64,000 nt of DNA from Klebsiella pneumoniae (lineage in GTDB: Bacteria > Desulfobacterota > Binatia > UBA12015). The position numbers and the translations under genes are program-made. Every line of letters begins with the position of its first letter. Positions within the stretch are counted from its first letter, which is position 1. The notes beneath the pieces were generated by a model. That model was not told the origin of the DNA and searched no databases. It saw nothing but the letters and a program-made list of their open reading frames with translations. The stretch is taken from NCBI GenBank assembly GCA_945872365.1, contig CAMBZJ010000007.1, forward strand, positions 1 to 64,000. Direction: 5' to 3'. Positions 37,822 to 45,815 of this stretch are shown one piece after another.

Positions 37822-37953
37822 TCACATGACCTGGTAGCGGAATGGCGCGTTCTGCGGTGCGTTTGTAGCGTACATGAGCCAGATTGTCGCGGCTGCCCAG
37901 GCGACCATCGCACCGATCACGTACCAGCGGTACTTTTTCCAGAACTCCGCCAT
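37822..37953 (-). CDS. DUF5989-like 43-residue membrane protein
   Basis: 43 residues, absent from the ORF track as its own entry. A basic start (MAEFWKKYRW) and one transmembrane helix (YVIGAMVAWAAATIWLMYAT) are followed by a short tail APFRYQVM. The layout and the C-terminal aromatic APF-x-Y motif resemble DUF5989 proteins, tiny membrane proteins found beside SGNH hydrolases and carbamoyltransferases. GGGAGG lies 7 nt before the ATG, a good sign that it is translated. It begins 50 nt after the SGNH hydrolase gene on the same strand, so it is likely part of that unit. Confidence 0.7.
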   Translation of the reverse strand: MAEFWKKYRWYVIGAMVAWAAATIWLMYATNAPQNAPFRYQVM

Positions 37954-38002
37954 CGTCGAGCCTCCCTGCCCTGGAAAAGCGTCAGCGAGCCGACGCGGAA
38001 AG

Positions 38003-39238
38003 TCAAGGCGGTGGCGCGCCCGCGAGCGAAGCTGCGGCACTCGTCCGGGCGGTCGCGGTGGGCGGCGAGCCCGCGATCGCGGCGCGGAAGTCGGGGGAAT
38101 CGAGCAGGGCCACGGCGACCGCCAGATGTCCGGCCGACGTCCAATGTCCGTCGTTCGGGATGACGAGATCGTCGCGATGCCCGACGAAGGCACCGCCGAC
38201 GTCGACCAGCGGAATCCCGAGCGAGGAACAGAGGTCGGCGACCAGGTCGCGGGCCGCGCGCGCCGCGGCCTCGGGCGAACCCACCGGGAAGACGTGGTGG
38301 GGCTGGTAGGCGACGACGAACGAAGCGCCGTACGCGGCGACGAGGCGCTGCATCTCGCGCAGGAGTTCGCGCGTCAGGTCGTAGCCCGGCAGCTTGCGGA
38401 AGTCCGTCTCCTCCGGCGCCACGCTGCGCCGGTCGGCCGGCTGTCGTCCGCGCTTCCCGTCGATCCAGCGCCGGAGTTCCCCCCACTGCGCCTCCGCGAA
38501 GCGGAAGGCGAGACTGGTCGACCGGAGAAATCCCGAGAGTGGCCGGTCCGCCTCCTCCGGCGGCGGCCATCGCACTTGCTCGAGGCGGCCGTCGACGAGC
38601 CGGAACGCGGGACGCAACTTCATGTCGTCGACGTTGTCCTCGGGATCGGTGCGCGAGAAGACGAGGACGACCGCGTCGTAGTGGCGACGGCCGAGCAGGT
38701 CCTGCAGGAGCAGGAGTTCCTGGGCCGTCCCGTAGGAACTCACCGCGCGGTTCTCGATCGCGACCCCGGGGCCGAGCCGACGCTGCAACTCGTCGGTGAC
38801 GAGTTCGCCCTGCTCGACGCCCCAGCCCCAGAGGAGCGAGTCGCCGAGGAAGAGCACCCGCCGCGGGGCCTCGGCGGGGGGCGGGGGGTTCGGGCGGCGG
38901 AACCCGTCCTCGCCCTGCTCGATCAACACGTCGAAGGAGCGTTCGCGGAAGCGCAACGCCACGTCGGGGCGCCCCGTCCAGCCGAGCCGCGCATCGGCGC
39001 GGTGGAAGTCCTTGAAGACGTTGATCGCGCTGCCCGGCACGCGCAGGAAACGCAACTGGAGTTCGAGCGCCGCCCAGCCGACGAGCAGCGAGACCGCAAG
39101 GACGCGGAGCACCTGGCCAAGGGCGCGCCAGCGCGACGGCGCGTTCGGAGATCGACCCGGTGCATCGTCGTGCGGGCCGCCGGCTTCCGCCGCGACGGCG
39201 CCGTGGCCGCATAGGTTCTCGTCCGCGCGCGGTCCCAT
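38003..39238 (-). CDS. SGNH/GDSL hydrolase family protein, membrane-anchored
   Basis: 411 residues. A transmembrane helix near residue 45 (VLRVLAVSLLVGWAALELQLRF) is followed by a periplasmic SGNH domain: block I LFLGDSLLWGWGVEQ with the catalytic Ser, block II-like ENRAVSSYGTAQE, and the Asp/His pair in NDGHWTSAGH. Such enzymes are esterases or acyltransferases acting on cell-surface sugars. The ATG at 39238 has GAGG 8 nt upstream. It lies head to head with a second SGNH gene (113 bp apart) and is followed by the miniprotein. Confidence 0.82.
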   Translation of the reverse strand: MGPRADENLCGHGAVAAEAGGPHDDAPGRSPNAPSRWRALGQVLRVLAVSLLVGWAALELQLRFLRVPGSAINVFKDFHRADARLGWTGRPDVALRFRERSFDVLIEQGEDGFRRPNPPPPAEAPRRVLFLGDSLLWGWGVEQGELVTDELQRRLGPGVAIENRAVSSYGTAQELLLLQDLLGRRHYDAVVLVFSRTDPEDNVDDMKLRPAFRLVDGRLEQVRWPPPEEADRPLSGFLRSTSLAFRFAEAQWGELRRWIDGKRGRQPADRRSVAPEETDFRKLPGYDLTRELLREMQRLVAAYGASFVVAYQPHHVFPVGSPEAAARAARDLVADLCSSLGIPLVDVGGAFVGHRDDLVIPNDGHWTSAGHLAVAVALLDSPDFRAAIAGSPPTATARTSAAASLAGAPPP

Positions 39239-39350
39239 GGAGCGGGCCTCGGAGCTATCGGAAGCGCCGGCGCATCGCAAATCGGCATTGCGCGCGCAGC
39301 GACCGCGCCGGAGCAGGACAGCGTGTCCGCCCTCTGATAGCGGACGGGTG

Positions 39351-40328
39351 ATGCGGACCGGTTCGATCCTGCGCGGACTCGCGGCGGCCCTGGTCGCGAC
39401 CGCGGTCTTCCTTGCGCTCGCCGAGATCGGTCTCCGCTTCTACCTGTCGCGCCACATCCTCTACGACGTCGAGATGTCGCGCTATGCGCAGCTGCTCAAG
39501 CTGGAATCGCCGAACCCCGAGATCGGCCACGTGCACCGCCCGGGGGCCCACGCCCGGCTCATGGGAGTCGACGTGCAGATCAACTCCGACGGCCTGCGCG
39601 ACGTCGAGCACGAGCGCGCGCGCGACGGTCGTCGCCGGATCGCGATCCTCGGCGACTCGCTCACCTTCGGCTGGGGCGTCGAGCGCGAGGAGACCTTCGC
39701 CGCCCTCCTCGGCGAGATGCTCGGCCGCCGGACGCCGACCGAGATCGTGAACTTCGGTACCGGGAACTACGACACGACCCAAGAGGTCGCCCTCTTCCGC
39801 GAGAAGGGTCTCGCCTACCAGCCCGACGAGGTCGTGCTCTTCTACTTCATCAACGACGCCGAGCCGGTCCCGCACAAGAGTCCGCTCTCGTTCCTCGCGA
39901 ATTTCCGCGTCACGACCTTCTACTGGTCGCGGCTGCGCGAACTCTTCTCCGGGACGTCGAAGAACGAGGACTTCCGGACCTACTACGGCGATCTCTACCA
40001 GGAGGGTCGACCGGGCTGGGAGGCGACGAAGACGGCACTCCGCTCCCTCGCGAGCCTCTGCCGCGAGCGCGGAATCGAACTGCGGGTGGTGATCCTGCCC
40101 GAGCTCCACGATCTGGCCCACTACCCGTTCACCGAGGCCCACGCGAAGGTCGCGCGCCTGCTGCGCGAGGAGAACGTACCCGTCCTCGACCTGGCACCTC
40201 CTCTCGCCGACCAGTCCGACCCGCATTCGCTGTGGGTCTCGCTCGACGACGCGCACCCCAACGCGCTCGCCCACCGGTTGATCGCCGAGCGGACCCTGCC
40301 ATTCCTCGCCGGCGACGCCGGCCGCTAG
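39351..40328 (+). CDS. SGNH/GDSL hydrolase family protein, signal-anchored
   Basis: 325 residues. An N-terminal helix (LAAALVATAVFLALAEIGLRFYL) is followed by an SGNH domain: IAILGDSLTFGWGVEREETF with the Ser, NFGTGNYDTTQEVALF (Gly/Asn blocks), and DDAHPNALAHRL with the Asp-x-x-His end. It shares the GDSL-x-x-GWGVE core and the anchor layout with the divergent gene, so they may be paralogues with different substrates. Its stop overlaps the copD stop in a palindromic GCCGCTAGCGGC. Substrate unknown. Confidence 0.82.
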   Translation: MRTGSILRGLAAALVATAVFLALAEIGLRFYLSRHILYDVEMSRYAQLLKLESPNPEIGHVHRPGAHARLMGVDVQINSDGLRDVEHERARDGRRRIAILGDSLTFGWGVEREETFAALLGEMLGRRTPTEIVNFGTGNYDTTQEVALFREKGLAYQPDEVVLFYFINDAEPVPHKSPLSFLANFRVTTFYWSRLRELFSGTSKNEDFRTYYGDLYQEGRPGWEATKTALRSLASLCRERGIELRVVILPELHDLAHYPFTEAHAKVARLLREENVPVLDLAPPLADQSDPHSLWVSLDDAHPNALAHRLIAERTLPFLAGDAGR

Positions 40329-41998
40329 CGGCGCACCGCGGGCGCGGTCGTGATCGTATCCGGCGGCGGGGCGTCGGATACGACGACGTTCGCCTCGCGG
40401 TAGAACATCAAAACGAACGCGATCAGGAGCATCGCCGTGCCCGCGATCGTCCCGCCGAGGCGTCCGAGCGGACCCGCGACGCGGAGTTCGAGCAGGCGTG
40501 CTGCGGCGAGCATGAGGGCGAGCACGCCCATCGCGACGTGCGTCACCTGGACGAGGTAACTCGCCTTGCCCTCGAAGGCGGTGTGGGCGTGGGTCACGAG
40601 CAGGATCCCGCCCGCCGCCGCCAGCATCGGGAAGACCCATGCGCGGCGGTCCGGTCGGTCCGCCGTCCGGGCCCGCCACTCGACCAGGCCGAGGGCGAGG
40701 GCGAGTCCCGCGGCGAGCCGGTGCTGAAAACCCTCGGAGTCGCTCGCGAAGGGCGACAGCGTGCCGAGGGGCCAGATGCCGTCGCTCGCACAGGAGCGCA
40801 GGAAGACGAAGGCCGCCAGCACGACGAGACCGAGCGGCCAGTGGCGCGCCCAGCGCGCACGCGGTGCGAGCAGCATGCAGACGGCCATCGGCAGCACGAC
40901 GAGCCCCGCCACGTTGTGGCTGAAGTTCGACCAGGAGTACTCGGTCGACGACCGCTGCCAGCCGACGACGGCGAGCGGGTCGGTCGCCGCGGCACGCTTG
41001 GTCGCGACCGACGGCGTGTGCAGGGTCGGCCACTTGGGTGCAAACGTGGTGGCCACCTCGGCGAGAGTCGCCTGGGTCTCGACCGTGTCGACGGCGGGTG
41101 GCTGCGAGGCGAGTGACGCAGCGGTAAACAGCGCTCCGACCAGCAGCAGGGCCTCGACCGAGACGAAGGCGGCGTCGCGTCCGCCCGCCCGTCGCGCCGG
41201 CGTCGGGCGCGACGCGCGACGGGCCGCGAGAAAGGTGCTGCCACCGAGGCAGAGGGCGAGTCCGACGAGAGCGAGCTTGCCCAGCAGGAGCGAGCCCGGC
41301 CCCGAGCCGACGAGCGCCTGCCAGGAGCCGAGGTATACGGCCGCGAGCGGGACACCGGTCGCGATCGAGAGTGCGACGGCCGGGAGCGCGACGCGCGAGA
41401 AGGAGTCGACCGCACCGGCGAAGGACGCGGCCTCGGCGGTCGACGCATCGGCTCGACCGCGCCGCCAGAGGAGCGCCAAGTGGAGCACCCCGCCGACCCA
41501 GGCGCCGGTCGCGGCCTGGTGCGCGACCGTCAGCGCCATGAGCCACCCGCGGTCCTCGAGACGCGAGGTCGCGTGCGTGAGCCATGCGCCGGCGACCAGG
41601 ATCGCGAGCACGGTCGCCCCGACGAAGGCCCAACGCGAGGGATCATCGGTGCGCGCCCGCAGGCGGCGCGCGGCGACGGCGAGAACGAGGGCAAGGAGGA
41701 GTCGAGCCACGGCGGCGCGCGCCTGCGCCGTCGCGCCGAACAGCGCGAGCGCGTCGGAACCGAGATAGCTCCGCAGCAGGAGCAGCTTGACGGCGAGCAG
41801 TCCGGCCTGGCAGAGCGCGAGCCCGAGAGCCGAGCGTTCCAGCAGCGAGGCGGCGCGCACGACGACGGGATCGCCGCGCTCGCATCGGGTCGCACGCAGG
41901 ACGACGAGTCCCCACGGAACCGACGCCACGACGAGCGAGAGCAGGACGAGAACAAGCCCGTCGAGGAGGCCGCCGCCGAACTCGGCGATTCCGAGCAC
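40325..41998 (-). CDS. copD: CopD-type copper resistance membrane protein
   Basis: 557 residues, polytopic with about twelve hydrophobic helices. The N-terminal half contains the CopD pattern (WLTHATSRLEDRGWLMALTVAHQAATGAWVGG with the conserved His residues, and WQALVGSGPGSLLLGKLALV); the C-terminal half adds further helices with His (THAHTAFEGKASYLVQVTHVA). CopD with CopC carries copper across the inner membrane, but the direction is debated. It starts 6 nt after the copC stop with a GTG. The C-terminal half may be a fused cytochrome-like membrane domain; this is inference. Confidence 0.83.
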   Translation of the reverse strand: MLGIAEFGGGLLDGLVLVLLSLVVASVPWGLVVLRATRCERGDPVVVRAASLLERSALGLALCQAGLLAVKLLLLRSYLGSDALALFGATAQARAAVARLLLALVLAVAARRLRARTDDPSRWAFVGATVLAILVAGAWLTHATSRLEDRGWLMALTVAHQAATGAWVGGVLHLALLWRRGRADASTAEAASFAGAVDSFSRVALPAVALSIATGVPLAAVYLGSWQALVGSGPGSLLLGKLALVGLALCLGGSTFLAARRASRPTPARRAGGRDAAFVSVEALLLVGALFTAASLASQPPAVDTVETQATLAEVATTFAPKWPTLHTPSVATKRAAATDPLAVVGWQRSSTEYSWSNFSHNVAGLVVLPMAVCMLLAPRARWARHWPLGLVVLAAFVFLRSCASDGIWPLGTLSPFASDSEGFQHRLAAGLALALGLVEWRARTADRPDRRAWVFPMLAAAGGILLVTHAHTAFEGKASYLVQVTHVAMGVLALMLAAARLLELRVAGPLGRLGGTIAGTAMLLIAFVLMFYREANVVVSDAPPPDTITTAPAVRR

Positions 41999-42004
41999 CT
42001 CGGG

Positions 42005-42358
42005 TCAGTTCCCCGAAGTGACCGTGAACCGCAACAGGTTCTCGGTCACGTGGCCGTCGACGGCGAGAACCTTGTAGCGAAGCCCCCACGCGCCGGCCGC
42101 GAGTCCCGGCAGTTCGAGCGCGATCTCGTTGGGCGCGGCCCCGGCGTGCAGGGCGATCTCGCGTTGCGACTTCCCGGCATCGACGAGCACGACGCGCGAG
42201 AGCCCGGGTTCGACCGCCGAGTTGAAACTCAGCGTCACGCTGCGCGGGGAGCCTGCCGCGATCTCGTTCGGAAGAGTCGACTTCTTCAGGACGGCATGGG
42301 CCGACGCGGCCGAAGCGACCAGAACGAGGGCTGCGGAGAGCGCGAGAGTGCGGCGCAC
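42005..42358 (-). CDS. copC: Copper-binding periplasmic protein CopC
   Basis: 117 residues. The signal peptide ends at SAASAHAVLKKSTLP, so the mature N-terminal His (Cu(II) site) is present, and the conserved RYKVLAVDGHVTENLLRFTV holds the second His. Cupredoxin-like beta sandwich. It delivers or sequesters copper in the periplasm and is paired with CopD. No Met-rich loop for Cu(I) is visible, which suggests a Cu(II)-only CopC. Confidence 0.87.
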   Translation of the reverse strand: MRRTLALSAALVLVASAASAHAVLKKSTLPNEIAAGSPRSVTLSFNSAVEPGLSRVVLVDAGKSQREIALHAGAAPNEIALELPGLAAGAWGLRYKVLAVDGHVTENLLRFTVTSGN

Positions 42359-42526
42359 CCGTCCCGGTTACACCCCGCACGCGGTGACCGGCAAGGCGGA
42401 CCGGGGGAGGGGCCGCGGTCGGTCGAATGGGCAGCACACTCCCTGGCGGGGCAACGCCGGACCAGGGGTCCGCCGCATGGAGGCTCCGGGACGTCGGAAG
42501 GCTCCGTCCCGAGCCGGAACGCACCG

Positions 42527-43495
42527 TCAGGCGGGGCGCACGACGCGGTAGACGACCGATCCCGCAGCGACCGGTGTCGCCGTCGCGCGCGTCGACACCT
42601 CGACCGCGATCGAGAAGTATTCGCCGCTGCACCAGGGCGGCTGGGCGACGGCGACCAGGTCCGCGCCCGCGGGCGCGCTCGCAAGCGTCAGGTGCATGGC
42701 GATCGTCGAGGCGCGCCCGCGCGGGTCGAAGCCGCCCGCCGTCCATGCGGAGGCGCCGCCAGCGGCGTCGATCAGGGTCGCGATCGCGCCGGCGTGGACG
42801 GCGCCCGAGGCGTCGGCGAGCAGATCCTGCCAGGGGAGAAGGGCGATCACCCCCGCGCCGGGAATGCGGGCGGAGCGCACCTGGAGTCGCGCCGAGAAGG
42901 CGGAGCCGCTGAATCGCGCGAAGGCGAGTCGCTCGAGTGCGGCGCGATGGTCCTCGGGAAGGGTCTGCGCCGGATCGCCCGCGCCGGGTCCATCGCCGCC
43001 TTGCTCGACGCGGTCGGCGGCGCCCCGCCGACCATGCGTGGCCGTCGGCGCCCCGCCCGCGGTACCGGTCCGGGCCGCGAGCATCCCGCGCGCGATCGTC
43101 GCACCATCCTCGGTCGCGACGTCCACGTCGGCGAAGCCGACGACCCGGCCGCGGCGCACGACCCGCGCATCTGCGACCACGTCGCGCTCGACGGCCGGCG
43201 CGACGAAGTGGATCGAGAGATCGACGGCGGTGGGTCGGGAAGCACTTGCGGGGGCGGACGGAGACGGTGCCGATGCCGTCGCGCGTTCGAGTGCGAGCGA
43301 ACCCGCGGTTTCGACGAGCGAGGCGATGACCCCGCCGTGCAGGGTGCCGTTGCGGTTCGCGTTGTCGCCGCGATGCGCGAGGCGGATACGGACACCGCCT
43401 CGGGTCGACTCGGCGCGTTCGAGTCCCAGCGTCCGCAGGTAGGGCCCGTCGAGCGGGATCGGCTGAACGGCGACGGGATCGGGATCGGACGGCAT
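42527..43495 (-). CDS. Double-hotdog PaaI-like thioesterase
   Basis: 322 residues with two hotdog domains in tandem. The first (about 10-140) has NGTLHGGVIASLVETAG, the second (about 185-320) has GAVHAGAIATLIDAAG, each with the His/Gly and acidic residue of PaaI-type acyl-CoA thioesterases. A linker of about 45 residues (rich in Gly, Ala) joins them. Such enzymes hydrolyse aromatic or medium-chain acyl-CoA in the cytosol. The long ORF upstream is antisense of the epimerase gene. Tandem fusion can form a pseudo-homodimer. Confidence 0.8.
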   Translation of the reverse strand: MPSDPDPVAVQPIPLDGPYLRTLGLERAESTRGGVRIRLAHRGDNANRNGTLHGGVIASLVETAGSLALERATASAPSPSAPASASRPTAVDLSIHFVAPAVERDVVADARVVRRGRVVGFADVDVATEDGATIARGMLAARTGTAGGAPTATHGRRGAADRVEQGGDGPGAGDPAQTLPEDHRAALERLAFARFSGSAFSARLQVRSARIPGAGVIALLPWQDLLADASGAVHAGAIATLIDAAGGASAWTAGGFDPRGRASTIAMHLTLASAPAGADLVAVAQPPWCSGEYFSIAVEVSTRATATPVAAGSVVYRVVRPA

Positions 43496-43576
43496 GGCGA
43501 CTCGCTCGAACGGTCGGGGGGATCGCAGGGGGCGGGGGATCGCGTCGAAGCCCCCCGGACTGATAGCGTCGCGCCC

Positions 43577-44407
43577 GTGACGCCGCACCCGAGGCTCTCG
43601 CTCAGCCAGGCTTCCACGATCGGCTGGCCACTCGCGCGCGACCTCGATCTCTTCGCCGCGCAGGGAATCCGCGACGTATCGCTCCTGCTTCGCAAACTCG
43701 AGGCGACCGGCGACCGCGCGCGTGCGATCGCCGACGTCGTGGCGAGCCCGGGCCTGCGCGTCGACAACCTCGCCGTCGGGGACTCGTTCGAACTGGCGGA
43801 CCCCGGGCAGTGGGAGCGTGGGCGCGACCGCCTGCGCTCCTGCCTCGACGCGGCCGCGGCGCTCGGAAGCCGCTGCGTGGTCGTCACCACCGGCGGTCCC
43901 GCGGGCCTCACCTGGGAGGCTGCGGCCGACGCACTCGAGGAGGCGATCGCTCCGGTCGTCGCCGAGGCACGGTCGTACGGCCAGGAACTCGCGGTCGAGA
44001 ACACCAACGGCTTGAGACTCGACATCAGCTTCGCGAATACGCTGCGCGACGCCTGCGACCTCGCCCGCCGGCTTGGACTCGGCGTGTGCATGGAGATCAA
44101 CAACGCCTGGTGCGAGCGCGGGCTGATGGACACCGTGCGCCGCAACCTGGACCTGCTGCGCATCGTGCAGGTGAACGACTTCGTCGTCGGCACCCTGCAG
44201 ACGCCCGATCGCGCAGTCCCCGGCGACGGCGACATCCCGCTGCGCCGCATCCTCGGCGGCCTGCTCGACGCCGGTTACCGCGGCTTCTTCGAACTCGAGA
44301 TCCTCGGGCCGAGGATCGAGGCGGAGGGCTACGAGTCGGCGGTCCGACGCAGCCTCGCCCATCTCGGGACGCTCCTCGAGGAACTCGGAGCAGGACCGCC
44401 GGGCTGA
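43577..44407 (+). CDS. Sugar phosphate isomerase/epimerase (AP endonuclease 2-type TIM barrel)
   Basis: 276 residues. TIM-barrel signs: VTPHPRLSLSQAST start, AVGDSFELAD, CVVVTTGGPAG, ELAVENTNGLRL (Glu), GVCMEINNAWCERG (Glu/Asn), VQVNDFVVGT (metal Asp region) and FFELEILGPRI (Glu). This is the xylose isomerase-like family which epimerises sugars or inositols using a divalent metal. The start is a GTG at 43577, with a TAGCGT 7 nt upstream and no ribosome binding site; the ORF-track extension is antisense of the hotdog gene. Confidence 0.8.
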   Translation: MTPHPRLSLSQASTIGWPLARDLDLFAAQGIRDVSLLLRKLEATGDRARAIADVVASPGLRVDNLAVGDSFELADPGQWERGRDRLRSCLDAAAALGSRCVVVTTGGPAGLTWEAAADALEEAIAPVVAEARSYGQELAVENTNGLRLDISFANTLRDACDLARRLGLGVCMEINNAWCERGLMDTVRRNLDLLRIVQVNDFVVGTLQTPDRAVPGDGDIPLRRILGGLLDAGYRGFFELEILGPRIEAEGYESAVRRSLAHLGTLLEELGAGPPG

Positions 44408-44498
44408 GCGCCGGCACGCGGTGCGGACCGAGGTCGTGGACCGGGCCGGCGCCTGCGTTCGACCGACGACTCGCCGACGCCCGGCCCGCGCTCGTATC

Positions 44499-44747
44499 TC
44501 AGCCGGCGAGCGCCGCCAGGTCCCTCAGGTGCAGGACCCCGAACAGGAGCGTCTGCACGATCTGCAAGCCGAGCGAACCACCCGCGGCCCGGAGCGTCGG
44601 CAGGTAGATCAGCGTCTCCACGGCGTGCGCGACGAGCATGAGCCAGAACACGGCGCGACCGATCTGCGAGGCCGGCATCGCCTTGCCTCCGACGACACAT
44701 CCGAGCGCCCATCCCCAGACGCCCAGCAACAGGGTCTTCGAGATCAT
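44499..44747 (-). CDS. Small hypothetical membrane protein
   Basis: 82 residues with three hydrophobic helices (LLLGVWGWALGCVVGGKAM, AVFWLMLVAHAVETLIYLP, LQIVQTLLFGVLHLRDLAA). His/Glu in the second and His in the third helix are polar residues within the membrane. I do not recognise a family with confidence; a distant resemblance to DUF1145-type proteins is possible. It stands alone between the epimerase gene and a terminator. Confidence 0.6.
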   Translation of the reverse strand: MISKTLLLGVWGWALGCVVGGKAMPASQIGRAVFWLMLVAHAVETLIYLPTLRAAGGSLGLQIVQTLLFGVLHLRDLAALAG

Positions 44748-44904
44748 CGATTCGCTCCCATGGCCGGGATGGTTCCGCCCCAGGCACGGCTTCCCGGATT
44801 CTCCCGTCGCCCCGCAGGCGACACCCTCCGAAATACGCGACCGTTCCTACCATGCTTGGGGTTCGGTACGAACCGGCCGAGTGGGTACCGACGGCGGACG
44901 AAAA

Positions 44905-44932
44905 AGGGGGAGCGGCCGATGCCGCTCCCCCT
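44905..44932 (-). terminator. Strong intrinsic terminator of the secreted-protein gene
   Basis: AGGGGGAGCGGC-atcg-GCCGCTCCCCCT on the minus strand, a perfect 12-bp stem with a tetraloop, followed by four more T residues. It lies 52 nt past the stop at 44985. The best intrinsic terminator in the window. Confidence 0.85.
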
Positions 44933-44984
44933 CTCGACTCCGCACCGGACGGGCCGTCAGGGCCCGCCGGAGGTGCCAGGCCTG

Positions 44985-45590
44985 CTAGGGCAGGCGCTTG
45001 CAGGTCAGCTTCACGTCGCGCGCCGCCGTGTACGTGCAGGGATCGACCGAGTCGCCGCGATGCAGGCTGTCGGGCGTGTTGATCACCACCGCGAGCGGCG
45101 TGTTGGCGATCGAGAGCGCCGGGGTGATCTCGCGCTTGCCCGCCCGGACCACGACCTGGAAGAAGCTCAGGGCCGAGCGCGGCGAGAGCCGGAACAGGCC
45201 CGAGTCGTTCTTGCAGCGGACCCGCGGATAGCGGCTGCCGCTCGCCTTGCAGTCGGTAGAGGCGAAGGTGATTTCGTCGACCTGGACGAAGGAGCTGCCC
45301 GCGCTGTCCACGTAGCCGAAGGCGACCCCGACGCCGTTCTGGGCGATGTCGTCCGGCATGGTCGCGCTCGGAAGCGTGTTCATCTCGCCGTCGGCATTCC
45401 AGATGTCGGTGTTCGGCGTGACGCGATCCCGGATTTCCGCCTTGCGAAGGCTGAATGAACAGTCCTCGATACCGTCGCTGTCGATGAGACAGGCCTGCGC
45501 GGACGAGGCCGCGACGAGTCCGATCCCGGCCACGAAGGCGAGGGCAAGGAGAGACATCCAGAGGCGCTGCGCCGGCTTCGTTCTCGTCAT
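44985..45590 (-). CDS. Secreted hypothetical protein
   Basis: 201 residues with a signal peptide (MSLLALAFVAGIGLVAASSAQA, cleavage near residue 33). Six Cys in the mature part (ACLIDSDGIEDC, TDCKAS, VRCKN, DPCTYT, LTCKRLP) suggest disulfides. The middle is beta-rich (GVGVAFGYVDSAGSSFVQVDEITFAS). I do not recognise a family. It is a single gene with a promoter candidate upstream and a strong terminator downstream, so it is a well-defined unit. Confidence 0.7.
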   Translation of the reverse strand: MTRTKPAQRLWMSLLALAFVAGIGLVAASSAQACLIDSDGIEDCSFSLRKAEIRDRVTPNTDIWNADGEMNTLPSATMPDDIAQNGVGVAFGYVDSAGSSFVQVDEITFASTDCKASGSRYPRVRCKNDSGLFRLSPRSALSFFQVVVRAGKREITPALSIANTPLAVVINTPDSLHRGDSVDPCTYTAARDVKLTCKRLP

Positions 45591-45658
45591 GATCGATGGC
45601 TCCTCGGGTTTCGGGTGCGGGGCTGGGCCGGAGGCTCCGAAGGAGCCGTCCGGGCGCG

Positions 45659-45687
45659 ATGCTGCGGGATTCCGTTGGGGGAGTCAA
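45659..45687 (-). promoter_or_regulatory. Candidate promoter of the secreted-protein gene
   Basis: Minus-strand TTGACT (45682-45687), 17-bp spacer, CAGCAT (45659-45664), about 69 nt upstream of the ATG at 45590. The leader holds a GGCTCC-gaa-GGAGCC hairpin. The -10 is weak. Confidence 0.35.
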
Positions 45688-45815
45688 CGCTTTTTTCCCA
45701 CAAGGCCACAGGAAAGCGCCGACGCGACGCGTTACGGAAGACTTCGGAGCGGACCGGTGGGCCGTCTTGCGCATCCGAGGCTCGATTGCCGGCGTGACGC
45801 TCGGTGCTCCGTTCG

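Noticed and set aside
39255-41633. 792-residue minus-strand ORF
   Set aside because: It runs through copD in another frame and antisense to the second SGNH gene, without domain motifs.
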